This document shows positions 16,096-25,866 of a stretch of DNA of 64,000 nucleotides, one piece after another; position 1 is the first letter of the stretch; each line of letters opens with the position of its first letter. The notes beneath the pieces are model-generated. The model was not told where the DNA came from. It worked only from the letters and a program-made list of their open reading frames with translations, and searched no databases. A program made the translations under genes and the position numbers. Origin of the DNA: CAMTVQ01 sp947085255 (GTDB lineage Bacteria > Bacteroidota > Bacteroidia > Sphingobacteriales > Sphingobacteriaceae); the NCBI GenBank assembly GCA_947085255.1, contig CAMTVQ010000001.1, forward strand, positions 124,001-188,000, in the 5' to 3' direction.

Positions 16096-17147
16096 GCTTC
16101 GTTGGATTGGAATTTAGTAGGTAACAACTGCGAAAAAAGGCGTGTCTTTTTGATGAAGTAGTCATATACAATACTACCAGTATATTTACCTGTATAATTT
16201 GGCGTGTGTAGTTCTTTTTGCACTTTTAAACGTTTGTTAATAAGTTTTTGGAATTGTGCTAAAAAATGCGTGTGTGCTTTGTTAATTGCAAATACATGTT
16301 GCCATTTTCCTTGTACTGCAAATTGTAATAAAGCGGTAAAATCGAATAAAAATCGACTAAATAAGATAAAAAAAGCATTCCAAGCTCCTGGAATATTTTT
16401 CATCATCATAAATAAGTTATTCCTAAAATTAAGGTAAACCTTACGGGGATTATCGTAATCTAGGGTTCCGCCACCTACATGGTACACCGTAGAGTAGGGG
16501 CAATACATAATTTTATATCCTTTGTTTTTTAGGCGCCAGCATAGATCTATTTCTTCCATGTGTGCAAAAAAATCTGCATCTAATCCGCCGGCTTGTGTGT
16601 ACACATCTGCCCTGATAAATAAAGCAGCTCCAGATGCCCAAAAAACTTCGGTTGGGGTGTTGTATTGTTCGTTGTCGGTTTCTACGGTATCAAAAATACG
16701 ACCTCTGCAAAATGCAAATCCATAGGCATCGATAAAGCCACCTGCAGCCCCAGCGTATTCAAATAAGGTTGTATTAGCAAACGACCTAATTTTTGGTTGG
16801 CAGGCTGCAATCTGTTTGTCGCTTTCCATCAACTCGATTACGGGGTTTATCCAATTTGGGGTAACGGCTACATCCGAGTTGAGCAGTACAAAGTAATCGG
16901 CTTTTACCTGTTCCAATATTTTATTGTAACCACCAGCAAAGCCATAGTTTTCGGTATTACGAATAATAGCAATTTGTGGATAATGTTGCGTTAAAAATGC
17001 AATAGAACCATCTGTAGAAGCATTATCGCCTACTATTATTGATAAATTTGGGTAAGTACTTGCAGTTACTGTAGGTAAAAATTGTTCTAAATAGTGTTGC
17101 CCGTTGTAATTGAGAATTACTACTGCTACGTGAGGGTATTGGCTCAT
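16092..17147 (-). CDS. Family 2 glycosyltransferase
   Basis: A 351-residue GT-A fold enzyme. The N-terminus VVILNYNGQHYLEQFLPTV and GDNASTDGSIAFL are the nucleotide-sugar binding strands, and LNSDVAVTPNW carries the DxD-equivalent region. EVFWASGAALFIRADVY and MEEIDLCWRLKNKGYKI match rhamnosyl-type GT2 enzymes. The C-terminal part (about 240-290) has amphipathic or hydrophobic segments suggesting membrane attachment. The acceptor is probably a surface polysaccharide but is not visible. Stop overlaps xerD by four bases; start overlaps the GWxTD stop by one base. Confidence 0.88.
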   Translation of the reverse strand: MSQYPHVAVVILNYNGQHYLEQFLPTVTASTYPNLSIIVGDNASTDGSIAFLTQHYPQIAIIRNTENYGFAGGYNKILEQVKADYFVLLNSDVAVTPNWINPVIELMESDKQIAACQPKIRSFANTTLFEYAGAAGGFIDAYGFAFCRGRIFDTVETDNEQYNTPTEVFWASGAALFIRADVYTQAGGLDADFFAHMEEIDLCWRLKNKGYKIMYCPYSTVYHVGGGTLDYDNPRKVYLNFRNNLFMMMKNIPGAWNAFFILFSRFLFDFTALLQFAVQGKWQHVFAINKAHTHFLAQFQKLINKRLKVQKELHTPNYTGKYTGSIVYDYFIKKTRLFSQLLPTKFQSNEA

Positions 17148-18613
17148 TAAAAATCAGAATCTCGCTTTAGGTTATCCTCTCCAAAGTATTGTTTGCGAGT
17201 GGAATTTGGGTCATTTCTATCTAACTGTTGGGTAGTTTGTCGGCGTTTCTGCAAATCATTTTGCCAACGAGGGTTGTTTATTTCACCAAAGGCATCCGAG
17301 TGTATGAGTTCATAATCGTCGGTAGAAAGTCCTTTGTCGGCTAAAGAGAACACAAAAGTGCGGTTGTTTTGCCGCCCTGTAATATTGTATTGCCATATCT
17401 CATACGGCCAAGTATTACGGTCGAATTCGCTTTTGTTTATAAAACTAGGTGCACCGTATTGCAAGAATACACGCCCTCTGTCGGTTTCGTAGCCTCTGTT
17501 TAGCTGTGTGCCAAATTGTTGTTGTGCATCTTTTACACGTACAAGGTATTTTGCCCAAGCCTCTTCGGGGTTTTGCGGATTACGTTTTTGCCAAAAATAT
17601 AAAAAGAACTGCTGCATGCGAGCGGTGTTTTTATCGGCTAATATTGTTTTTTGATACTGTATTTCGGCTTGAGAGGAAATAGGAAAGAGCGATTTAATAT
17701 ATTCTGTCAATTCCTGTTCGTTAAGTGTAGATACAAAAGTGTTTTGCGTATTGGTGGTAGTTATGTCTTCTAATTTAGGTGTGTAGTTTTTATTTACCCG
17801 CTGAAAAAAAGCCGTTTTGCTGGCTATTAACTCATTGTTTTTGCTCAATACTTCTATCAACAAATTGTAATTACCAGATGGTAGCTCGGTAAGTGGAAAT
17901 TCGGATATAATAACGGCTATGTTTTTAGCTTGCTGACGAGAAAAACGACTTAGCGTGCTTACTTTGTTTTCGTTTTCGAAATTTTGTACCGAGTAGCTGA
18001 TAATAAAGGGCTCTCCATTCAATCTTTTATCGGCATTGTAAACTTCTGTGTAAAAACGTAATGTATTTTGTTCGGTAAGGTACACGTTGTTGTTGTAAGG
18101 GATTAATTCTATCCCGTTTTTGGTAAACTGATTTTCGGCCTCCGTTTTTTTGTACGATTCTAAAAAAGTAATGTCAGAAATAGCCACCGAATCAGTGTAG
18201 TTAACCACTAATTTATCGGCAATAATCAGGTTGTTTGTGCTGTCGTTATTATCTTCGAGCTCTAAGCTAATGCTGTACGTGCCGTTGGCAATCGGGAAAC
18301 GGTGCTGGTTAATAAAATCTTTCTTTTGGCTGCTGTCTGTAATGGTAGGACTCAGTATATTGTATTTATCGGCATAAATTAGTTTTTCGCCTAACGTTAC
18401 ACTTAATAGAGCTTTTACCGATGCTTGTTTGGTTGTGCTTGCAGAAATAGGAGCGTAGGTTACCGATTGGCCACCTATAGTAAGATATACCTCTACGTAT
18501 GGCTTGTCTGTTGGGTTATTAAACACCGACCACGAAAACAGTGTTTGCAGTTGTTGCCCATGTACTTGTGTGCCAAATGCTAGCGCGAGAAAGAAGGTAA
18601 GTTTAATTTTCAT
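17147..18613 (-). CDS. GWxTD domain protein, exported
   Basis: A 488-residue protein with a signal peptide (about 1-20, ending VHGQQ) and a C-terminal GWxTD-type domain: LNRGYETDRGRVFLQYGAP and WPYEIWQYN, where the usual GWxTD is GYETD here. GWxTD proteins occur widely in Bacteroidota and neighbouring phyla and have no firm function. The middle is beta-rich. ATG 18613 is chosen over the longer 18673 frame, which would put charged residues before the signal peptide. First gene of the operon with the glycosyltransferase and xerD; divergent from the WbqC-family gene. Confidence 0.85.
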   Translation of the reverse strand: MKIKLTFFLALAFGTQVHGQQLQTLFSWSVFNNPTDKPYVEVYLTIGGQSVTYAPISASTTKQASVKALLSVTLGEKLIYADKYNILSPTITDSSQKKDFINQHRFPIANGTYSISLELEDNNDSTNNLIIADKLVVNYTDSVAISDITFLESYKKTEAENQFTKNGIELIPYNNNVYLTEQNTLRFYTEVYNADKRLNGEPFIISYSVQNFENENKVSTLSRFSRQQAKNIAVIISEFPLTELPSGNYNLLIEVLSKNNELIASKTAFFQRVNKNYTPKLEDITTTNTQNTFVSTLNEQELTEYIKSLFPISSQAEIQYQKTILADKNTARMQQFFLYFWQKRNPQNPEEAWAKYLVRVKDAQQQFGTQLNRGYETDRGRVFLQYGAPSFINKSEFDRNTWPYEIWQYNITGRQNNRTFVFSLADKGLSTDDYELIHSDAFGEINNPRWQNDLQKRRQTTQQLDRNDPNSTRKQYFGEDNLKRDSDF

Positions 18614-18671
18614 GTAAAATATATAGGTAAAAATACACTTTTTGCACACCTTTGCCAAGTATTTTTTCGCC

Positions 18672-19283
18672 ATGTCTCAACTACATATTCTTCCTTTATT
18701 TTATGCAGGCTCAATAGGGTATTTTAAGGAGCTACTGGCTCCCAATGCAGAAATTCTGATTGAAAAACAGGAAAATTTTCCGAAACAAACACATCGTAAT
18801 CGAATGTTTATATATGGTGCCAATGGAAAACTCGATTTAATTATTCCGGTGCAAAAAGGTAGAGGCGAGCATACGCTATATAAGGATGTAAAAATTAGTT
18901 ATGATAACCCTTGGCAGCGTGTACATTGGTTGAGTTTAACGTCTGCCTATCGTCGTTCGGCGTATTTTGAGTTTTACGAAGACGCCTTTGCGCCGTTTTA
19001 TAATCAAAAAATTAACTTTTTATTTGATTTTAATGAGCAGATGCTGCATACAATTTTAAAGTGTCTTAAAATAGATATGCAGTATGGCTATACTACTGAT
19101 TATCAAAAATTTTATTCCGAATCGGTAATCGATTTTCGTTTGTATAACCCATATAGAACTGTTCTTTCACAAACGTCTTATTATCAAATTTTTGCAGACA
19201 AACACGGGTTTTTACCTAACCTGAGTGTGTTAGATGCATTATTTAATTTAGGTCCGGCTACGAGTAAATTAATACTAATTTAA
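18672..19283 (+). CDS. WbqC family protein
   Basis: A 203-residue WbqC-like protein, with landmarks LPLFYAGSIGYFKELL near the start, THRNRMFIYGANGKLDLIIPV, ISYDNPWQRVHW and SAYRRSAYFEFYEDAF in the middle. The family is found in O-antigen and sugar-modification loci and in Bacteroidota housekeeping positions; its enzyme activity is not well established. ATG 18672 (MSQLHILP) is chosen; the longer frame from 18642 overlaps the divergent promoter region. Confidence 0.85.
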   Translation: MSQLHILPLFYAGSIGYFKELLAPNAEILIEKQENFPKQTHRNRMFIYGANGKLDLIIPVQKGRGEHTLYKDVKISYDNPWQRVHWLSLTSAYRRSAYFEFYEDAFAPFYNQKINFLFDFNEQMLHTILKCLKIDMQYGYTTDYQKFYSESVIDFRLYNPYRTVLSQTSYYQIFADKHGFLPNLSVLDALFNLGPATSKLILI

Positions 19284-19293
19284 CATATTCCAT

Positions 19294-19324
19294 TTTGATA
19301 TGTGGAAACCCATGTATACATTTG
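19294..19324 (+). promoter_or_regulatory. Consensus Bacteroidota promoter
   Basis: TTTG at 19294-19297, a 19-base spacer, and TACATTTG at 19317-19324 match the sigma-ABfr consensus TTTG-N19-TAnnTTTG without a mismatch. The ATG at 19360 follows an A-rich leader of about 30 bases, typical of well-expressed genes in this phylum. Confidence 0.75.
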
Positions 19325-19359
19325 CCGCAACATTTAATAAAAACTTAAAACTCAAAAAA

Positions 19360-20199
19360 ATGAAAAAATTAAATTCAATCTTAATGTTATCAGCATTTGC
19401 TGGTTCATTATTTTTCGCCTCATGTACTCCTGATGATGCTACTGATGCAGGTGCTACAGCTACTATTACTCGTAAATCTCCAACAGCTGATGTAGTTCCT
19501 ATCGTAACAGGTGATTCATTAACTGTACAATATGTATTAGGTTCTGACAAAGAATTAAAAACATTGTCAATTACTAAAAACGGTACAGCATTAGATTTGA
19601 ATGGTACTGCTACAGGAAATGATTTGGCAGTAAGTGGAACAAACTTTACTTACAATGGATCTTTTCAGGTAACTGGTTCTGTTGGTTCTATTGAAACTTA
19701 CATTTTCACAGTAACAGACAAAAAAGATAACACTGCTTCTGATACAATTAAAGTAGATGTTATTGCTGCTGCTATTGCCTTAACTGAAAAAGTAAATGGT
19801 ATTGTAAGCAATGTACAAGGTCCAAACCAAGGTGCATTCGACTTAGTAGGAGAAGCTAGAGTTTCTTCTAGCGGGTCTGCGTCAATAAAAGATTTATTAG
19901 ATCAAAGTACAGTAAGTCCTAACGGCGTTGTTTATACTAAAACATTTGGTTCAGGTAATGGAACAACATTTGTAAAAGCAGGTTCTTCATTCAGCTACGC
20001 AACAGCAACTAATACTTCTGCTGCTTCTGAATTTGGTGCAGGTTCTGCTTCTGCGTCAACTGCTGTGTTAGCTGTTGGTGATGTGTATATTGCTAAAAAT
20101 TCACGTTTTTCCAATGGTCATGTTGTAATAAAAATTACAGCAGTAAACGAAACATCTTCTGATAACACAGATAATATTACGTTTACCTACAAAAAATAA
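19360..20199 (+). CDS. Putative lipoprotein with Ig-like repeats
   Basis: A 279-residue exported protein. ATG 19360 starts MKKLNSILMLSAFAGSLFFASC, a signal peptide with lipobox FASC; an earlier frame start at 19300 would place 20 residues before it and start inside the promoter. The mature protein is very rich in Thr, Ser, Ala, Gly and Asn, with beta-strand patterns reminiscent of bacterial Ig-like domains (SLTVQYVLGSDKELKTLSI). No enzyme motif. A consensus promoter upstream, an A-rich leader and a strong terminator downstream make it a monocistronic, probably abundant surface lipoprotein. Confidence 0.75.
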   Translation: MKKLNSILMLSAFAGSLFFASCTPDDATDAGATATITRKSPTADVVPIVTGDSLTVQYVLGSDKELKTLSITKNGTALDLNGTATGNDLAVSGTNFTYNGSFQVTGSVGSIETYIFTVTDKKDNTASDTIKVDVIAAAIALTEKVNGIVSNVQGPNQGAFDLVGEARVSSSGSASIKDLLDQSTVSPNGVVYTKTFGSGNGTTFVKAGSSFSYATATNTSAASEFGAGSASASTAVLAVGDVYIAKNSRFSNGHVVIKITAVNETSSDNTDNITFTYKK

Positions 20200-20227
20200 T
20201 ATCCAACAAGCCTCGCGCTGTTAGATG

Positions 20228-20262
20228 AAAAAACCCTCTTGCCAATGGCGAGAGGGTTTTTT
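20228..20262 (+). terminator. Intrinsic terminator
   Basis: A ten-base stem (CCCTCTTGCC / GGCGAGAGGG, one T-G pair) with loop AAT, flanked by an A-run and a T-run, 29 bases after the lipoprotein stop. The A-run would also let it act on the other strand. Confidence 0.9.
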
Positions 20263-20308
20263 GTTTTTAATTCCTTCCTACACGTAAAAACTCTTATTTT
20301 TAGCCTTT

Positions 20309-21661
20309 ATGAAAGAACGTGATGATATTCTTTTCGACCTTGAGCGTGTGCAAGATGCCCTCGATGCCGGCAATAGCGATGGGTTAAAATTCATCTTAGC
20401 AGAGTGCCATCCATCCGAAATTGCGCGAATATTAGATGTATTACCTCAAAAATCACGCGAAAAAATAATAAGTGTACTTTCTGTAGAAATAGCCTCCGAA
20501 GCTATTTCGGAGATGGATCCAGAATCACATCCAGAAACATTATTGGCTAATTTGCATCCCGAATTAGCTGGAGATATTTTAGACGAATTGGACGATGATG
20601 ATGCGGTAGATTTATTGAATGAGATGTCGGCGGATAAGCGAGAGCTAATTTTGGATGAGATGGATGCCGAAGATGCGCTAGATATACGTCAGTTAATGAC
20701 CTATCCCGAAGATTCGGCAGGAGGATTGATGACGCGTGAAGTTATCAAAATTCATTACGGGCTAACTAAAAAACAAGCATTAGATGAGGTAATTGAGCAG
20801 TCGGAAGAAATGGAGGAATTTTATACCATTTACGTAACCGATGATGCCGAACGTTTGATTGGGTTTGTATCGTTAAAGGATTTAGTAAAAGCTAAGCCAG
20901 CAGCCCGTATAGCAGACATTATGCACGAAGATGTGGTATATGTTGAAGCAAGAACAGATCAAGAGGAAGTAGCAAAATTGCTTTCGCAATACAATTTGCC
21001 GGGCATACCTGTGGTAGACGAAAATATGTTGTTGCTTGGAAGAGTAACTTTTGATGATGCGATGGATGTGTTGGAGGAAGAGACTACAGAAGATATTTTA
21101 AAAATTTCGGGGGTATCGGTAGATGAGCAGTTAAGCGGTAATTGGCAGGAAGCCTTACGCTTACGCTTCCCGTGGATTATGATTAATCTCATCACGGCTT
21201 CAATGGCAAGTTTTGTCGTATTATATTTCGAACCAACCATAAGCAAGGTATCTATCCTAGCAGTTTTTATGCCCATAATTGCAGGTATGGGTGGCAATGC
21301 AGGCACGCAGGCATTAGCAGTAACCGTACGGCGCTTATCATTAAGCACACTGCCCGACGAAAAAGTATTGGGTGCTGTTTCTAAAGAACTTATTGTAGGA
21401 GCGCTAAATGGATTAATGGTTGGTACTATTGTAGCGCTTATCGCCTGGTTAAGCAATAATAATCCCATGTTGGGCTTGGTGGTATTTTTAGCGATGGCTG
21501 GTAATTTTACCATTGCTGGTTTGGCTGGTTCTTCGGTTCCGGTAATACTCGAACGCCTGGGTTTCGACCCTGCAGTAGCTTCTTCTATTTTTATTACCGC
21601 TTTTACAGATATTATTGGGTTTTTATTGCTGTTGGGATTAGCCAGTAATTTGTTGCTGTAA
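20309..21661 (+). CDS. mgtE: Magnesium transporter MgtE
   Basis: A 450-residue magnesium channel. The acidic N domain (about 1-125) contains LPQKSREKIISVL and repeated DEMD/DELDDDD motifs that bind Mg2+; two CBS domains (about 130-250) follow, with YPEDSAGGLMTREVI and YNLPGIPVVDENMLLLG; then five membrane helices (about 280-450) with the conserved AGMGGNAGTQ motif lining the pore. The full-length layout suggests normal Mg2+-gated transport. It lies between a terminator and bioB, on its own by spacing. Confidence 0.93.
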   Translation: MKERDDILFDLERVQDALDAGNSDGLKFILAECHPSEIARILDVLPQKSREKIISVLSVEIASEAISEMDPESHPETLLANLHPELAGDILDELDDDDAVDLLNEMSADKRELILDEMDAEDALDIRQLMTYPEDSAGGLMTREVIKIHYGLTKKQALDEVIEQSEEMEEFYTIYVTDDAERLIGFVSLKDLVKAKPAARIADIMHEDVVYVEARTDQEEVAKLLSQYNLPGIPVVDENMLLLGRVTFDDAMDVLEEETTEDILKISGVSVDEQLSGNWQEALRLRFPWIMINLITASMASFVVLYFEPTISKVSILAVFMPIIAGMGGNAGTQALAVTVRRLSLSTLPDEKVLGAVSKELIVGALNGLMVGTIVALIAWLSNNNPMLGLVVFLAMAGNFTIAGLAGSSVPVILERLGFDPAVASSIFITAFTDIIGFLLLLGLASNLLL

Positions 21662-21735
21662 AAACACAGTATTCCTTCCTCGCAATAACAGTAAAATAAG
21701 TACTTTTGAGATTTAATGCATAGCAAATTTTGCAC

Positions 21736-22728
21736 ATGACCACCACCAAACACAACTGGACTAAAGAAGAAATTTCGGAGATTTACTATGCTCCATTATT
21801 GGATTTAATATACCGTGCAGCTACTATACACCGCGAAAATAAAGATTACGCTGAAGTACAAGTAAGCAGTTTGTTGTCGATAAAAACGGGCGGTTGCCCA
21901 GAAGATTGTGGGTATTGCCCACAAGCAGCTCGTTACCATACTGATGTAGATGTACAAGCGTTAATGGGCTTGGATGAAGTGGTTTTGGCTGCGCAAAAGG
22001 CTAAAGATGGGGGAGCATCGCGTTTGTGTATGGGTGCCGCTTGGCGTGAGGTGCGTGATAACCGCGATTTTGATAAGGTATTGGATATGGTAAAAGCCGT
22101 AAACAGTATGGAGATGGAAGTATGCTGCACGTTGGGTATGCTTACCGAAAGTCAGGCGCAAAAATTGGCAGATGCTGGTTTGTATGCTTACAACCATAAC
22201 TTAGATACTTCAGAAGAAGATTATAGCCGCATTATCACTACGCGTACTTACGATGATCGATTAAAAACCATTGATAATGTGCGCAAAGCGGGCGTTACTG
22301 TATGTAGTGGGGGCATTATTGGTTTGGGTGAAAAAAATGAAGACCGCATTGCCATGTTACGCACCTTGGCTAATATGGCTCAGCACCCCGAAAGTGTGCC
22401 TATTAATGCTCTGGTACCAATAGAAGGCACACCGTTAGCAGATCAACCACGTGTTCCTATTTGGGATATGCTGCGCATGATTGCTACTACACGTATTATT
22501 ATGCCTAAAACGGTAGTGCGTTTATCGGCAGGGCGTACCGAAATGAGCCTTACTGACCAAGCTATGTGCTTTATGGCAGGAGCTAATTCTATTTTTGCTG
22601 GTGATAAGTTGCTTACTACGCCTAATCCGGAGTTTAATCAGGATATGGAGATGTTTGAACTATTAGGTTTGAAACCTCGCGAGGCTTTTAAGGCAGGGAG
22701 ACCAAAAAATACGGTAATTGCAAATTAA
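21736..22728 (+). CDS. bioB: Biotin synthase BioB
   Basis: A 330-residue radical SAM enzyme inserting sulfur into dethiobiotin. The radical-SAM cluster motif is CPEDCGYCPQAARYHT, and the second cluster ligands and active-site motifs (GAAWREVRDNRDF, YNHNLDTSEEDY, CSGGIIGLGE, VVRLSAGRTEM) are in place. ATG 21736 is preferred to an in-frame TTG at 21730. A TACTTTTG box at 21701-21708 resembles the -7 element but has no good -33 partner. No other bio gene is nearby. Confidence 0.94.
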   Translation: MTTTKHNWTKEEISEIYYAPLLDLIYRAATIHRENKDYAEVQVSSLLSIKTGGCPEDCGYCPQAARYHTDVDVQALMGLDEVVLAAQKAKDGGASRLCMGAAWREVRDNRDFDKVLDMVKAVNSMEMEVCCTLGMLTESQAQKLADAGLYAYNHNLDTSEEDYSRIITTRTYDDRLKTIDNVRKAGVTVCSGGIIGLGEKNEDRIAMLRTLANMAQHPESVPINALVPIEGTPLADQPRVPIWDMLRMIATTRIIMPKTVVRLSAGRTEMSLTDQAMCFMAGANSIFAGDKLLTTPNPEFNQDMEMFELLGLKPREAFKAGRPKNTVIAN

Positions 22729-22731
22729 CTA

Positions 22732-23508
22732 TTAAACTAATTTAAACCCATCGGCATCTTTCAAAAACGGAAACTGACGTCGTTTAAGAGCTAAATCTGC
22801 TGCACTAAGCGTAATGGTTATCGCATCTTCGGCATCTTTTCCTTTCCAAAGCATTTCGCTATCGGGATTTATGACCATACTGCTGCCATTGTGGTACATA
22901 TCGTTTCCATCGGTACCCCAACGGTTAAGTCCTATTACATAACACTGATTTTCTACCGCACGAGCAGGCAACAATATCTCCCAATGGTGAATACGTTTTT
23001 GTGGCCAATTGGCAGTATATAGCAATACATCGTAATAAGGTGCTGTATTTCTGCTCCATACCGGAAATCGCAAATCATAACAAATCATGGGGCAAATTTT
23101 CCAACCATTTAACGTTACAATAAGCCTATCAACTCCGGCAGTAAAGGTTTTATCTTCTTCTCCCATGCCAAAAAGGTGACGTTTATCATAGGTTTCATAA
23201 CTGCCATCTGGACACATCCATATTAACCTGTTATAATATTTACCAGCTTCTTTTATCATCAAACTACCCGCTATTACGGCATCCTTTTGTTTGGCTGTAG
23301 CTGCCATCCACTGCACTGTTTTCCCATCCATTGTTTCGGCTAAGGCAGCGGCATTTATACTAAAACCAGTGCTAAACATTTCGGGCAGTAGTATCAAATC
23401 TGTTTTTTGGGTAATGGCAGCTATTTTATGGGTAAAGGCAGTTCGGTTCTCATCTGCATTTTCCCAAACAAGGTTGGCTTGTATTAAACTGATGGTTAAA
23501 TCATCCAT
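22732..23508 (-). CDS. Omega-amidase-like carbon-nitrogen hydrolase (nitrilase superfamily)
   Basis: A 258-residue nitrilase-superfamily hydrolase. The Glu-Lys-Cys catalytic triad is seen in LLPEMFSTGF, YDKRHLFGMG and MICYDLRFPVWSR; the latter plus YTANWPQKRIHHW match the YafV/omega-amidase clade, which hydrolyses alpha-ketoglutaramate and alpha-ketosuccinamate to 2-oxo acid and ammonia, often in methionine salvage. The specific substrate is inferred. Its stop faces the bioB stop; its start diverges from comEC. The aminotransferase at 26695-27858 could supply its substrate. Confidence 0.85.
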   Translation of the reverse strand: MDDLTISLIQANLVWENADENRTAFTHKIAAITQKTDLILLPEMFSTGFSINAAALAETMDGKTVQWMAATAKQKDAVIAGSLMIKEAGKYYNRLIWMCPDGSYETYDKRHLFGMGEEDKTFTAGVDRLIVTLNGWKICPMICYDLRFPVWSRNTAPYYDVLLYTANWPQKRIHHWEILLPARAVENQCYVIGLNRWGTDGNDMYHNGSSMVINPDSEMLWKGKDAEDAITITLSAADLALKRRQFPFLKDADGFKLV

Positions 23509-23540
23509 TTTTTATAACTTGGTAATACAAAACTACTATT

Positions 23541-25628
23541 ATGAATTCCATTTACCTCAGAGAAACACCATTTGTGCGTCTATTGCTGTTTTTTGTAATG
23601 GGCCTACTTCTTGCTGTTGTTGTTCCTATCACGGCAGAATTATCGCTTATAGCAGTTTTGTTGGTCATTGGTGCAATAATCATCGTCATTATTAATAGTG
23701 CCGCTCTATTCAATCAACTTCGTTTTTTTAGGCTTAAAAATGCCACCATCAGCATGTGGTGGCTGATATTGGGCTTTTACAGTTGGCAAGCGGCATATCC
23801 GTTGTTAGATTCCAGTCAATTTAGCAAGCACCAAGTAGTTGCATTGCGTATTAGTATTACCGAAATTAATAAAGTAAAACCCACGCATATACAAGCGCAA
23901 GCCAAAGTGTTAAGCGGGGTAGATTCTCTTGGTAACACGCTATCATTAAGTGGAAAAATGGCAGTATTTATCAAAACAGATTCGAATGTTACCCTAAAAT
24001 ATGGGCAAGATATATTGATACCTGCCAATTATAATGAGGTAAAACCGCCCGATAATCCACATGAGTTTAATTATAAGCGGTATTTGTATTACAAACATAT
24101 TGTGCATCAGGCATTTTTGTATCCAAACCAATATCTGGTTTTACCAACTAATTCGGGTAATGCACTATTTAAGTGGGCATATGCCCTGCGCGATTATTTT
24201 GTGTTATTATACGCACAATACATCCCCGATGTGGATGCACAAAACTTGCTTGTAGCATTAGTACTGGGCTACCGTAGCGATTTAAGCAAGGAGATAGTTT
24301 CCGCCTTTACCGATACAGGTACCACACACGTACTATCGGTGTCGGGTTTACATGTAGGTATTATTTATTATGTATTGAACGTGTTTTTAGGGTTTTTTGC
24401 GCAGCGTATTCCTAATGGTGCTATCATAAAGGCAGCACTCATTTTTACATTAATATGGGTATATGCATTGCTTACTGGTCTATCGCCATGCATATGCCGT
24501 GCTGCCGTAATGATTAGTTTTATTGTAATTGGTAAAGCGGGTAACAAGCAAATAAACACCTATAATTTAATAGCTTGCTCGGCATTGTTGTTGCTGCTTA
24601 TCGATCCGTTTTTACTTACCGATGTGGGCTTCCAACTGTCGTACTTAGCACTTACGGGGATTATTTACTTACAACCTAAAATTTACAATTGGTTTTTACC
24701 CGAAAAGTATATTACCAAACAAATATGGATGTTGTGTAGTGTGTCTTTAGCGGCACAGGTGGCAACTTTGCCCGTAACGTTATACTACTTTCATCAATTT
24801 CCAAATTACTTTTTACTTGCCAATTTGGTGGTTATTCCTTTATCTACCATATTGTTATATGGCGGTGTTTTGCTATTGTTAGTCGCGCCATTATCGGGTT
24901 TGGCGCAGGCTACAGGTTGGATGTTGACCAAAGTAGTGTGGGCAATGAATGCTTCGTTACATTTACTACAAGAACTGCCTTATACAACCATCACAGGTAT
25001 CTATTTGTCTTCGTTTGATTTGCTATTTCTCTGCAATTTAGTAGCCTTGCTGATAAGCTATTGTATTGTACCTCGAGCAGTATTGTTGCGGTGTATATTG
25101 TTTATAGGTTGCGTATGGAGCATAGGTGCTATAGGGCAGTATTATAACTCTTATAACCAACGCACACTTACTTTTTACAAAATAGGTAGAGAGACCATAA
25201 TTGGTGTAAAACAACAAGACAGTTTGTGGTTGTTTGCTAACGATAGGGTAGATACAGCACTTTTATACAAAAAAATAGCTCCTGATATGCAACATAATGG
25301 TATTGTGCACAGCGTAATTGTATCATTAAAGGGTAGGTATGCAAGCACTACATTATTTACCCAAAAAGGGTTGCTACAAGTTGGAGCCGCAACTATACTC
25401 GTACCTCGTAAAGAAATGGTATACAAGGAGCAACTAGTAGTAGATTATGTATTGGTGGATACCTTGCTAAATATTAACTCGATTAAAACACACGTAGCAC
25501 CTACGACGATTGTTGCCTCTGCAACTTTGCCCAGCCATTTTGTGCGGCAGTTGGAAGAATGGGCGCAGACCAGTAAGGCGGCTTTTTACAACTTAAAAAC
25601 ACAACCTGCCTTGCAACAAAACTTTTAA
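23541..25628 (+). CDS. ComEC/Rec2 family DNA-uptake channel protein
   Basis: A 695-residue inner-membrane protein. An N-terminal DUF4131-like region with OB-fold (about 90-190), then the Competence domain (about 220-500) with HVLSVSGLHVGIIYYVL, LLTGLSPCICRAAVM and DVGFQLSYLALTGIIYLQP, the standard pore motifs. The C-terminal 170 residues are beta-rich (TLTFYKIGRETIIGV), a reduced equivalent of the metallo-beta-lactamase domain; no zinc motif is seen. It is expected to carry single-stranded DNA across the inner membrane in natural transformation. Confidence 0.9.
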   Translation: MNSIYLRETPFVRLLLFFVMGLLLAVVVPITAELSLIAVLLVIGAIIIVIINSAALFNQLRFFRLKNATISMWWLILGFYSWQAAYPLLDSSQFSKHQVVALRISITEINKVKPTHIQAQAKVLSGVDSLGNTLSLSGKMAVFIKTDSNVTLKYGQDILIPANYNEVKPPDNPHEFNYKRYLYYKHIVHQAFLYPNQYLVLPTNSGNALFKWAYALRDYFVLLYAQYIPDVDAQNLLVALVLGYRSDLSKEIVSAFTDTGTTHVLSVSGLHVGIIYYVLNVFLGFFAQRIPNGAIIKAALIFTLIWVYALLTGLSPCICRAAVMISFIVIGKAGNKQINTYNLIACSALLLLLIDPFLLTDVGFQLSYLALTGIIYLQPKIYNWFLPEKYITKQIWMLCSVSLAAQVATLPVTLYYFHQFPNYFLLANLVVIPLSTILLYGGVLLLLVAPLSGLAQATGWMLTKVVWAMNASLHLLQELPYTTITGIYLSSFDLLFLCNLVALLISYCIVPRAVLLRCILFIGCVWSIGAIGQYYNSYNQRTLTFYKIGRETIIGVKQQDSLWLFANDRVDTALLYKKIAPDMQHNGIVHSVIVSLKGRYASTTLFTQKGLLQVGAATILVPRKEMVYKEQLVVDYVLVDTLLNINSIKTHVAPTTIVASATLPSHFVRQLEEWAQTSKAAFYNLKTQPALQQNF

Positions 25629-25730
25629 AATTATCGGTTACCTTGGTGGATAATAGTAATATCTATAATGAATGGTGGAAGGGTATAAATTAGGCTATTA
25701 CTCTGAGCGAGGCTGAATGCTCCTAAACTG

Positions 25731-25824
25731 TTATCTTTCGACTACGCTCAAGATGACAGTTTTTTTTAATAAAGTGTCAATAAAATGCTTGGAATGTGTC
25801 ATGCTGAGCGTAGTCGAAGCATCC
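25731..25824. repeat. Two copies of a dispersed CTGAGCGTAGTCGAA element, inverted
   Basis: TTATCTTTCGACTACGCTCA starts at 25731 and TGTCATGCTGAGCGTAGTCG starts at 25797; as printed, the first is the reverse complement of the second family orientation, so they face each other about 40 bases apart. A third relative is at 37481-37526 and a degenerate trace (CTGAGCGAGGCTGAATGCTC) at 25701-25720. This core is a familiar dispersed repeat in Bacteroidota genomes. It fills most of the spacer between comEC and the convergent queuosine-precursor transporter. Confidence 0.65.
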
Positions 25825-25866
25825 ATATTTCGGCTTCGTAAAGATTACACTATACTTTACAACAAT

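Noticed and set aside
20959..21753. 264-residue minus-strand open frame across mgtE
   Set aside because: It is the antisense of MgtE helices and overlaps bioB; no family motifs.
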